Shown: in pieces, positions 18,955-25,689 of the stretch | Layout of the letters: each line of letters opens with the position of its first letter | Position numbering within the stretch: the first letter of the stretch is position 1 | Source: Deltaproteobacteria bacterium | GTDB taxonomy: Bacteria > Myxococcota_A > Polyangia > Haliangiales > Haliangiaceae | NCBI GenBank assembly: GCA_025353585.1 | Contig: JANXOM010000266.1 | Coordinates: forward strand, 1 to 35,841 | Direction of reading: 5' to 3' | Length of the DNA stretch: 35,841 nt | Translations under genes and position numbers: made by a program | Notes under the pieces: generated by a model | Told to the model about the DNA's origin: nothing | Database searches by the model: none | What the model saw: the letters and a program-made list of their open reading frames with translations, nothing else

Positions 18955-19686
18955 ATGGGCGCGACCAGGCAGTTCGTGGCGGCGGCGGCGGTGGCTTCGG
19001 TCGTTGCGTGCGGCGGGGATGGGGGCGCGGTGGATGGCGGCGGCAGCGGCGCCGCATCGGGGTACACGTTCGAGGTGAGCCTCGGGTTCCAGGGCTCGAG
19101 TCGCGGCAGCGAGCAGCCGCTGACGTACGCCGATGGCTCGGCGTTCGTGAACCAGTACTCCGTGCACTACGACGACTAGGCGACGGGCGTCGCCGTGAAC
19201 CATGTCATCGAGCTGCGGTCGGGGAGCGCGGTGGTCGCGTCGTTCAGCCTGTACGGCGAGCAGTACTGCGACCCGCAGGCATCGCCGGACTCGCGGATCA
19301 TCGACTACACGGCGGATCTGTTCGCCTATCCGAGCGGCGAGCTCTGGTACATGTACGACAAGGGCGTCGTCGTCGATGGCTTCAACGCGTGCGTCGGCGA
19401 CGGGAGCGGCGGGCGCGGCTGCGATGCTCCGTGCGCCACGGGAACGTCGTGCGGCGTCCGCGCGGTGCTGCTGGAGCCGCTGTATAGCCAGGCGCGCTGC
19501 GTGCCGACCGGCGCGGCCACGGCGGGAAGCGCCTGCGCGTACGCGCCGGGCTCCGATGGGTTCCTGTACGCGGACTGCGCGGCGGGGCTCACCTGCTACG
19601 ACGGCACGTGCCACGCGAGCTGCGGCTCGGATTGCACGTGCATCACGGACGCCGGGCTCCCGCCCGGCACGTCGCTCTGCGAGTGA
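18955..19686 (+). pseudogene. Cys-rich lipoprotein gene interrupted by an in-frame TAG
   Basis: One reading frame runs from the ATG at 18955 to a TGA at 19684-19686, broken only by TAG at 19177-19179. The first part (MGATRQFVAAAAVASVVAC) is a lipoprotein signal followed by YTFEVSLGFQGSSRG and NQYSVHYDD, then the stop. Without a frame change it resumes as ATGVAVNHVIELRSGSAVVA and continues to a Cys-rich C-terminus (CVGDGSGGRGCDAPC, CAAGLTCYDGTC, CGSDCTCI) like a disulfide-rich extracellular module. Strand continuity across the stop suggests a single 243-residue protein originally. It begins nine bases after aroA. A second ribosome start at GTG 19195 would leave a tail without a signal. Decay or a base-call error are both possible. 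Confidence 0.75.
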
Positions 19687-19850
19687 GCGGCGCCTGAAGT
19701 AGCGCGGGACCGCCGAACGCGGCACCCACGTTCGATGCGTGAGCGTGCTAGCGCGAAGCGGAACGGCTCCGCAGGCGCGCGACGCCGCCGGGGTTGGCAC
19801 GCGTAGAATAATCGATGGCGGTCGCGCGTCTGCCGTGATACCGCCCGCCC

Positions 19851-21041
19851 ATGCGCACGCCGCTCCTCGCCCTGCTGTTGACCGCGACCGCGGCGACCAC
19901 CGCCGTGGCGGACCCGGCCCCCGCCGCCGGCACGGACTTTGGCCCGCAGGTGCGGCAGATGTTTCGCGTCGCGGCCTGCGGCGGCGAGGACGCGCTCCCC
20001 GCGCGCTACGCGGCGCGCACGATCAACGCCCACTGCCAGGAGATGGCGGCGCTGTACAAGTCTTACAAGAGCCAGTGGGCGGATCCGGTCGAGAAGTTCA
20101 TGGCCGACCTGCGGCCGCACGACCTGACGACGACGGTCATCTATCCGTTCGGCGGCGGCGACCTGTCGTCGGCGCTGGCGGTGTATCCGGACGCGACGGA
20201 GCTGACGACGATCTCGCTCGAGGCGGCGGGCGACATCCGCGTGGTCGATACGATCAAGCCGGGCAAGCTCGCGAATGACCTCGACGAGATCGGCACGGAC
20301 ATTCGCCGGCTCTATCGCTCGGCGTATAGCGCGACGAAGTCGCTGCAGGCGGCGTCGCACTCGACCCTGCCGGGCACGATCATGATGGCGCTCGCAGGCC
20401 TCACCGTGCACGACATGGAGCCGGTCGCGCTGCGCTACTTCGACATCGAGCCGGATGGCTCGATCACGTACCTGACGAACGACCAGCTCGACGCGCGCGC
20501 GGCCGAGTACGCGGCGACGAAGCGGGGCCAGACGCCGCCGAAGGCGTACACGCACTACTGGTACGTGCAGGACTCGCCGTTCGCGAACGTCGAGATCTCG
20601 TTCCGGCCGCGCAAGGATCCGAGCGCGCCGCTCCGTACGTACCGCCACATCGTGGCGAACCTCGACGACCCGCACGTCAACGCGGACGACCGCGTGATCA
20701 AGCACCTCGCGCGCAAGGGCAAGGTCGCCGTGATGACAAAGGCCGCCACGTTCCTGCTCTGGTACGACGACTTCTCGCGGATCCGGACGTACCTGCTCGG
20801 CAACATCGCGTGGATGGTGTCGGACGCGTCGGGCATCCCGCCGTCCTACGCGGGCCCGGCCGGCTACGAGCAGATCACCTACGGCGACTTCACGGGCCCC
20901 TACTTCGTCATCGACGAGAAGAACACCCGCGCCGAGTTCGTGAAGCTGTGGAAGGACAACCCCCACCACGACCTGCCGTTCCGCTTCGGCTACCCCGACA
21001 ACGCCAAGCACAACCACCTCATGGTCACCCGCCCCCACTAG
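19851..21041 (+). CDS. Secreted protein of unknown function
   Basis: 396 residues. A Sec signal peptide (MRTPLLALLLTATAATTAVA) is followed by a periplasmic or extracellular protein with no motif I recognise. Features: a Cys pair in FRVAACGGEDALPARYAART and INAHCQEMAALYKSYKSQW; repeated strand-helix units; TTTVIYPFGGGDLSSALAVY, where a possible nucleotide- or sugar-binding-like Gly loop is seen only by eye; and an aromatic-rich C-terminal half (YTHYWYVQDSPFANVEISF, FLLWYDDFSRIRTYLLGNI). It is fully intact and monocistronic, ending directly at the first repeat block. I think similar proteins occur in other myxobacteria, but cannot assign a role. Confidence 0.85.
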   Translation: MRTPLLALLLTATAATTAVADPAPAAGTDFGPQVRQMFRVAACGGEDALPARYAARTINAHCQEMAALYKSYKSQWADPVEKFMADLRPHDLTTTVIYPFGGGDLSSALAVYPDATELTTISLEAAGDIRVVDTIKPGKLANDLDEIGTDIRRLYRSAYSATKSLQAASHSTLPGTIMMALAGLTVHDMEPVALRYFDIEPDGSITYLTNDQLDARAAEYAATKRGQTPPKAYTHYWYVQDSPFANVEISFRPRKDPSAPLRTYRHIVANLDDPHVNADDRVIKHLARKGKVAVMTKAATFLLWYDDFSRIRTYLLGNIAWMVSDASGIPPSYAGPAGYEQITYGDFTGPYFVIDEKNTRAEFVKLWKDNPHHDLPFRFGYPDNAKHNHLMVTRPH

Positions 21042-21132
21042 GGGGACGGAGTCAAAGTTGTCAAGCACTGGGGTCAACTGACCCCATTTGATTTCAGCTG
21101 TTTACCCGGGGACGGAGTCAAAGTTGTCAAGC
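21042..21132 (+). repeat. Repeat block L: two direct copies of a 25-bp element with a 41-bp spacer
   Basis: Copies at 21042-21066 and 21108-21132 both begin GGGGACGGAGTCAAAGTTG and continue TCAAGC, identical over 25 bases. The spacer contains a palindrome (21070-21085) and is AT-rich for this genome. The block begins one base after the stop of the secreted protein gene, and its second copy supplies the TGA stop of the convergent phosphopantetheinyl transferase gene. An inverted near-copy lies at 21796-21885. Confidence 0.95.
21070..21094 (+). terminator. Terminator-like hairpin inside repeat block L
   Basis: GGGGTC-AACT-GACCCC (21070-21085) can form a six-base-pair GC stem with a four-base loop and is followed by ATTTGATTT. 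That resembles an intrinsic terminator for the gene ending at 21041, though the T-run is interrupted. The matching spot in block R has one mismatch in the stem. Confidence 0.4.
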
Positions 21133-21840
21133 GCGCCGGGTCGCGCGCGCGGTGGCAAACCAGTGGCCGTCGATCTCGCGCCAGCGTGCGTCGACCGTGA
21201 CCGGGAGGCGGACCGGGTCGAGGACGACGACGCGGCAGTGGCCGCTCGGCGCGAGGTCGACCTCGACCTCGGTGAAGCCGACGTAGCGGCGCACGAACGG
21301 ATCGACCGCCTTGTAGATGGCCTCCTTGATCGCGAAGCGCAGCGTCACGGCGCGGCCGTAGGCAAGCGGGTCGAGGCCGGCGAGCGCGGCGCGTTCGCGC
21401 GCGGTCAAGACGCGGCTGCCGATGTCGAGCCGGGGTGGCGCTGCGACCTCCAGGTCGACGCCGATGCGCGCGCCAACGTCGCGCGTGACGATGGCGGCAG
21501 CGCGAGCGCCCTTGTGGCTGATCGAGCCGGTCCAGCCGGCGGGGAGGATCGGCGCGCCGCGGTCGTCGGCGACGATGGCTTCGCCCGCGGCGGCGGCGCC
21601 TGCGACATCCGCCAGGACGGTGCGCAGCGCGGCGCGGCCGGCCAGCATCTCGCGTCGGCGCGGGCCGGATAGCGCGGCCGCGCGCGTGCGCTCGGCTTCC
21701 GGGAGCGCGGCGATGGCGAGCTCCACGTCGTGCTCGGACGCGGCGATGATCACGCAGCGGCCGTGCTCGTCGTCGAACGCGCCGGTCGGGTCGCTGCTTG
21801 ACAACTTTGACTCCGTCCCCAGGTAAGTCGATGAGATCAT
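21127..21840 (-). CDS. Sfp/EntD-type 4'-phosphopantetheinyl transferase
   Basis: 237 residues as read from the ATG at 21840. The enzyme moves phosphopantetheine from CoA to carrier proteins of fatty acid, polyketide or non-ribosomal peptide synthases. Family marks: an EntD-like N-half (FDDEHGRCVII, then RRREMLAGRAALR), GSISHKGARAAAIV, the magnesium motif GVDLEVAAP and the FAIKEAIYKAVDPF motif. The first 15 residues (MISSTYLGTESKLSS) are encoded by repeat block R, and the stop codon by block L. Homology seems to begin near FDDEHGRC, so the original start may have been replaced. An internal GTG at 21753 is an alternative start but would cut into the conserved part. No synthase cluster lies nearby. 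Confidence 0.85.
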   Translation of the reverse strand: MISSTYLGTESKLSSSDPTGAFDDEHGRCVIIAASEHDVELAIAALPEAERTRAAALSGPRRREMLAGRAALRTVLADVAGAAAAGEAIVADDRGAPILPAGWTGSISHKGARAAAIVTRDVGARIGVDLEVAAPPRLDIGSRVLTARERAALAGLDPLAYGRAVTLRFAIKEAIYKAVDPFVRRYVGFTEVEVDLAPSGHCRVVVLDPVRLPVTVDARWREIDGHWFATARATRRA

Positions 21841-21885
21841 TTGGGGTCAGTTGTCCCCGCGCTTGACAACTTTGACTCCGTCCCC
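21796..21885 (-). repeat. Repeat block R: inverted copy of block L
   Basis: Complement of 21861-21885 and 21796-21820 gives two 25-bp copies of the same element, start to start 65 bp. The 40-bp spacer, read on this strand, matches the block L spacer closely (CAACTGACCCC, then TGATCTCA near TGATTTCA, then TTACC), with several substitutions. Blocks L and R thus form ~90-bp inverted repeats around the phosphopantetheinyl transferase gene. It ends nine bases before the stop of the zinc-finger/histone gene. Confidence 0.95.
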
Positions 21886-21894
21886 GGCTAGCGG

Positions 21895-22455
21895 CTAGCG
21901 GCGGGGGCGGGGGAGGTCGCGGTCGAGGACGGTCTTGCGCTCGTCGCGGGCGGCGGCGCGGATGGCGTCGTCGCAGAGGGCGCGCACGTGGTCGCTGAGG
22001 AGCTCGGCCACGGAGTCGCCGCAGTTCATGCCGCTCCGGTCCTTGATGTACTTCTTCATCTTGGAGACGACGACGAGCATGTCGCGCTCGGCCTCCGTGA
22101 GCGTCACGCCGTCCACGGCCGCGGCCGCCGAGGGCGAGGCTTCGCCGACCACGCGCCGCACCGCGGGCGCGGCCGTCGAGACCACCGTGCGCGTCGCGGG
22201 AGCCGGCGCGGCGGCGGCGGCCGCGGCTTCGGAGGCCTGCTCGCGCACCCAGACTTCCTTGCTCGGCGCGCGCGCCTCGACGGCCCACGCGTCGCGGTGC
22301 CGGAGCATCGCCACGTGACTGTCCCAGCACGAGACCGTGCAGAACACGAGGCGCGTTCGCGAGCGGTTGCACGTCGAGACGCTGCACACCTGGTGCACCG
22401 CGCCGTACGTGATGTCGTTGCGGCAGGCGCTGCACTTCAGCCAGGTCTCGGGCAT
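21895..22455 (-). CDS. Zinc-finger-like protein with a C-terminal bacterial histone fold
   Basis: 186 residues from the ATG at 22455. The N-terminus MPETWLKCSACRND has CxxC (Cys8, Cys11), then Cys24, Cys29, Cys39, Cys43 with His47 and His53 (FCTVSCWDSHVAMLRH), a pattern like MYND/treble-clef zinc modules. An Ala/Pro/Val linker spans about 75-113. The C-terminal 73 residues look like a short histone fold: a first helix MLVVVSKMKKYIKDRSG, a long second helix SVAELLSDHVRALCDDAIRA, a loop strand with ERKTVLDRDL (the Arg/Lys-Thr pair and Asp typical of histone folds), and a very short third helix. Likely DNA-binding or protein-bridging. It starts 25 bases after the protease gene on the same strand. 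Confidence 0.85.
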   Translation of the reverse strand: MPETWLKCSACRNDITYGAVHQVCSVSTCNRSRTRLVFCTVSCWDSHVAMLRHRDAWAVEARAPSKEVWVREQASEAAAAAAAPAPATRTVVSTAAPAVRRVVGEASPSAAAAVDGVTLTEAERDMLVVVSKMKKYIKDRSGMNCGDSVAELLSDHVRALCDDAIRAAARDERKTVLDRDLPRPRR

Positions 22456-22480
22456 CGGACCGAGGATAGACCAAGGCGGG

Positions 22481-23728
22481 CTAGGCGTGTCGACGCCGCA
22501 GGAGCACGAGCACCGCGAGCGCGAGCGGGGCGCTCCCCGCCGCCCCGGCGCCCGCGTCGCAGCAGCCGCCGCCGTCGCCCGCGCCGAGCCCGTCGGCGAA
22601 CGCGGTTGGATCGCAAGCGCCGGGCGCCGTCGCGGTCGCCGCGGCAACTCCGAACACTTGATCCACCGCGCGCGTCGCGTCGGCCGCGTCCGTCACGGTG
22701 ACCGTGACCGCATCGGCGCCCGAGCCACCGCCGTCGCTGCACACGCGCAGCCGGCCGTCCGGCCGGATCACCGCCGCGCCATGGGCCGGCGCCACCGCGA
22801 TCGCGAAGACGTGCGCCGTCGCGAGCGGATCGCCCGCCACGACCGTCGCCTCCGCGCCATCGCCTCCGCCGACGAGCGCCGCGTCCAGCGTCGGCTCCGG
22901 CCCGTGCGTCACGCGTCCGCCCGCGACCTGCTCGATCCACGCGATCACCTTCTCCGGCCGCACGTAGATCCCGCCCGCGCCGCACGCCTGCGCCGCGCCG
23001 TCGTACCCGCGAGAAGTCACGCCGGCGAGGAAGGTCCCGAAGCTCGTCGTCACGTACAGCGGCCCGCCGGAGTCCCCGGGGCACGTGTCGATGCCCCTCC
23101 CGCCCGCGCCGAGCTCGCCGTCGGGCCGCGCCGTCGCGTGGCACCCCGAGCTCGTCGTGCAGTCGAAGTCGGTGATCGCCGACGCGGCCTCCTGCAGCGC
23201 CGGCACCGTCGTGCGCCCGCTCGCGTCGATCGCGCCGAAGCCGACGAGCTCGATCGCCGCCCCGTTCCGCACCGCGAGCTGGGCCCAGCCCGTCGCGAGC
23301 GCGCGGGGGGCGAACGTCGACGGCGCGGTCAGCACCAGCACGCCGAGGTCGAACGTCGCCTGCGAGTCCGGGTACTCGATGACGCGGCCAATGTGCCGCA
23401 CCTCGCCGCGCTCCGGGTGGTCGAGCGCGTTCGTGCCGACGAGCACGTTGTCGGGCAGGGGCGGCTCCGCGAGCGTCGCGCAATGTCCCGCGGTCAGGAC
23501 CACCGTCGGCGCGATCAGCGTGCCGGTGCATTCGGGCAGGTCGGCTCCCGAGCCCGAGCCCGAACCGGAGCCCGCGCCCGAGCCCGCGCCCGAGCCCTCG
23601 AAAAACCGCACCGACGCGACGTCGGGCCACATGCCAGCCGGCGCGTCGCTCCCGCCGAGCACCGGCGCGGCCGCCGCCAGCGCGGGGGCGCCGAGCGCCG
23701 CTGCCAGCCAGACCCACGTGCCGCGCAT
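22481..23728 (-). CDS. Trypsin-like serine protease with MYXO-CTERM-like sorting tail
   Basis: 415 residues. A signal peptide (to about residue 21) leads straight into APVLGGSDAPAG, as in S1 zymogens where cleavage frees a hydrophobic N-terminus. A Gly-Ser linker follows at 45-62. The S1 triad is complete: His82 in LTAGHC, Asp127 in TFDLGVLVL and Ser220 in CPGDSGGPL. Asp214 sits six residues before the Ser, so trypsin-like specificity for Lys/Arg is expected. The tail (GGGCCDAGAGAAGS, a hydrophobic span, RRRHA) matches the MYXO-CTERM pattern that sorts proteins to the myxobacterial surface. It is divergent from the beta-lactamase-like gene and may share a transcript with the zinc-finger/histone gene. 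Confidence 0.92.
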   Translation of the reverse strand: MRGTWVWLAAALGAPALAAAAPVLGGSDAPAGMWPDVASVRFFEGSGAGSGAGSGSGSGSGADLPECTGTLIAPTVVLTAGHCATLAEPPLPDNVLVGTNALDHPERGEVRHIGRVIEYPDSQATFDLGVLVLTAPSTFAPRALATGWAQLAVRNGAAIELVGFGAIDASGRTTVPALQEAASAITDFDCTTSSGCHATARPDGELGAGGRGIDTCPGDSGGPLYVTTSFGTFLAGVTSRGYDGAAQACGAGGIYVRPEKVIAWIEQVAGGRVTHGPEPTLDAALVGGGDGAEATVVAGDPLATAHVFAIAVAPAHGAAVIRPDGRLRVCSDGGGSGADAVTVTVTDAADATRAVDQVFGVAAATATAPGACDPTAFADGLGAGDGGGCCDAGAGAAGSAPLALAVLVLLRRRHA

Positions 23729-23861
23729 CCCCTGACTCTCGCACGTCGCGTCGCACGCGAAGGCTTCGTCTCGCCCGCGCGGACGGATGCTCGCGATCTC
23801 GAATCACCTCGAGTGGTCACCGGGTCAGCGCAGCGGCGCGGACCGAGTATTGTCCAACCCC

Positions 23862-25328
23862 ATGCGCGTCTGGCTGCCGGTTGTCCTCGCTCTCTCCGCG
23901 TGCCACGGCGGCCCCGCCGCTCTCCCGCCCGCGCGCCTCGGCCCGGACGTTGACCCCGTCGGCCCGCACAAGGATGCGATCGCCGAGATCGTCAAGCCCT
24001 TCATCGACGGCGAGATCGTGTCGGCGATGGTGATCGGCGTGTACGACAACGGCAAGCAGGAGATCTACGGCTTCGGCGCCGGCCCCGGGGGCAAAGCCCC
24101 GACCGGCCGCTCGCTGTTCGAGATCGGCGCGGTCACGAAGGTCTTAACCTCGTTGATGCTCGCTGACGCCGTGCAGCGCAAGGAGGTCGACCTCGACACC
24201 CCCATCAGCGAGCTCCTCCCGCCCGGCGTCACCGTCCCGACGGCCGACAAGAAGGTCATCACGCTCAAGCACCTCGCGCTGCACAGCTCCGGCTTGCCTC
24301 GCCTCCCACCGAGCCTCGCGAACGCGGCGTCGCTCGCCGATCCGTACGGCGCGTATCACGAGGACGCCCTGTACGCCGACCTCGACCAGACGGCGCTCGA
24401 GAGCCCGCCCGGCACGCAGGTCGTCTACTCGAACTACGGCTCGGGCCTGCTCGGCTTCGGCCTCGGCCGCAAGCTCGGCGGCGGCTACGCGGCGGCGCTG
24501 ACCGCGCGCGTCCTCAAGGTGCTCGAGCTGCGCGACACGTACGTCGTCGTCCCCGACGCGCAGCTCGGTCGCCGCGTAGCTGGCATGACGGACGACCTCA
24601 CGCCCGCCGCGCCGTGGACGTGGGACGTCCTCGCGGGCGCGGGCGGTATCGTGTCCGACGCGCACGACCTCCTCGCCCTGACCGTCGCCGAGCTCGACGC
24701 CGCGCAGGGGGGCGAGCGCCCGCTCGTGCACGCGATGAAGCTCTCGCAAGAGTCGCAGCTCGACCACCAGGGCGACAACGAGGGCCTCGGCTGGATGATC
24801 GACGCGGCCGGGCGCTTCTGGCACAACGGCGCGACCGGCGGCTATCACACGTTCGTCGGCTTCGACACGAAGGCGCGGCGCGCGATCGTGATCCTCGTCG
24901 CGACGCAGATCACGCCGATCGATCACCTCGCGGACCTGCTGTACGGCGTCCTCGAGGGCAAGCCGCTCGCGCCGCCGCAGTTCCCGCGCGCGAGCGCGTT
25001 CGCGAAGTACGCGGGCGGCTACGACTTCTCGGGGACGAAGATCGAGGTCATCGCCGAGGGCAAGCGGTTGTACATCGCGGGGCCGGGCGAGCCGCGCCAC
25101 CGGCTCGTCCCGCTGTCGGACCACGAGTTCTGGGTCGAGGAGCTGCAGGGCATCGCGGTGTTCGAGCGCGACGCGCAGAACAAGCTCGAGGTGGTGTTCG
25201 TGGTGAACAACCACAGCATCACGGCGCCGCGGATCGGCGAGTCGCCGCCGGAAGATCGGCCGCCGCCGGTGCCGGTTGCGCCTGGGGCGCCGGCTGCGCC
25301 TGGGGCGCCGGCTCCTGCGACGAAGTAG
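23862..25328 (+). CDS. Beta-lactamase-family (class C / PBP-like) lipoprotein lacking the catalytic serine
   Basis: 488 residues from the ATG at 23862, chosen for its lipoprotein signal (MRVWLPVVLALSACHGG). The fold is the serine beta-lactamase / DD-peptidase family: FEIGAVTKVLTSLMLADAV, TLKHLALHSSGLPRLPP, VVYSNYGSGLLGFGL and FWHNGATGGYHTFVGFD. The Tyr-x-Asn motif (Tyr189) and the His-Asn-Gly third motif (321-323) are present, and Lys93 of SxxK is kept. The nucleophile position is Ala90 (GCG), so hydrolysis by the usual route is not expected. A C-terminal beta domain follows, then a Pro/Ala tail. It may be a binding or regulatory member. Confidence 0.9.
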   Translation: MRVWLPVVLALSACHGGPAALPPARLGPDVDPVGPHKDAIAEIVKPFIDGEIVSAMVIGVYDNGKQEIYGFGAGPGGKAPTGRSLFEIGAVTKVLTSLMLADAVQRKEVDLDTPISELLPPGVTVPTADKKVITLKHLALHSSGLPRLPPSLANAASLADPYGAYHEDALYADLDQTALESPPGTQVVYSNYGSGLLGFGLGRKLGGGYAAALTARVLKVLELRDTYVVVPDAQLGRRVAGMTDDLTPAAPWTWDVLAGAGGIVSDAHDLLALTVAELDAAQGGERPLVHAMKLSQESQLDHQGDNEGLGWMIDAAGRFWHNGATGGYHTFVGFDTKARRAIVILVATQITPIDHLADLLYGVLEGKPLAPPQFPRASAFAKYAGGYDFSGTKIEVIAEGKRLYIAGPGEPRHRLVPLSDHEFWVEELQGIAVFERDAQNKLEVVFVVNNHSITAPRIGESPPEDRPPPVPVAPGAPAAPGAPAPATK

Positions 25329-25330
25329 GG

Positions 25331-25379
25331 GGCTCGAGGCTTTGAGGCTCGAGGCGAAGGGCTCGAGGCTCGAGGCTCG
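25331..25379. repeat. Cluster of GGCTCGAG units
   Basis: GGCTCGAG occurs at 25331, 25346, 25360 and 25367, followed by a partial copy at 25374. Each unit holds the palindrome CTCGAG. Spacing is irregular (15, 14, 7, 7), so this is a degenerate tandem array beginning three bases after the stop of the upstream gene. Confidence 0.75.
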
Positions 25380-25526
25380 CGGCGGCAGACGCGTGGTTGA
25401 CGGACGCCCATGCCGGCGCGGTTCGGGGCCGCGCGCCCCGGCCGCGCGTGGAATCGCGCCGATCCCCGCGACGCTCCGTCGCTTGCTGGGCCTGCTCTGG
25501 GGCCTGCCGCGCGGGCGCTCTGCCAC

Positions 25527-25613
25527 GGGGACGGTGTCGTACTTGTCAACGCGCAGCTTTCAGAAAACCGTTTAATCTCCTAGCCTTGACCGGGGACGGT
25601 GTCGCACCTGTCC
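25527..25613 (+). repeat. Third repeat pair, diverged relative of blocks L and R
   Basis: Copies at 25527-25549 (GGGGACGGTGTCGTACTTG, then TCAA) and 25592-25613 (GGGGACGGTGTCGCACCTG, then TCC) are 65 bp apart start to start, the same as blocks L and R (66 and 65). The spacer is again AT-rich (CAGAAAACCGTTTAATCTCC). The shared core with L and R is GGGGACGG, T or A, GTC, and a TTGTCAA-type end. Confidence 0.85.
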
Positions 25614-25689
25614 GCCCGGCGCTCGAGACCGGCGAAGTCGCCGCGAGGAGATCGTCGGCGCCGGCCGTGCCCGCCTCGCCGGCGAGTTG

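Larger units (their letters stand above)
25329..25689. other. Gene-free stretch of about 360 bp rich in repeats
   Basis: Between the beta-lactamase-like gene and the broken ATPase gene I see no coding region with support. It holds a GGCTCGAG cluster (25331-25379) and a pair of GGGGACGG-type repeats (25527-25613) with an AT-rich spacer. The broken gene lies on the minus strand, so this region is downstream of both flanking genes. Confidence 0.6.

Noticed and set aside
17089..19800. A 903-residue open frame on the minus strand opposite the hisC-linked lipoprotein and aroA
   Set aside because: It reads as Arg/Ala/His-rich low-information sequence with no domain and lies antisense to clear aroA motifs; a shadow frame caused by high GC.
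19804..19812. TAGAATAAT as a promoter for the secreted protein at 19851
   Set aside because: The only TTGGCA-like box is four bases away, and nothing fits at the proper distance.
21042..21885. A composite transposon carrying the phosphopantetheinyl transferase gene
   Set aside because: No transposase is encoded within or beside it and no target duplication was seen; only the inverted repeats are certain.
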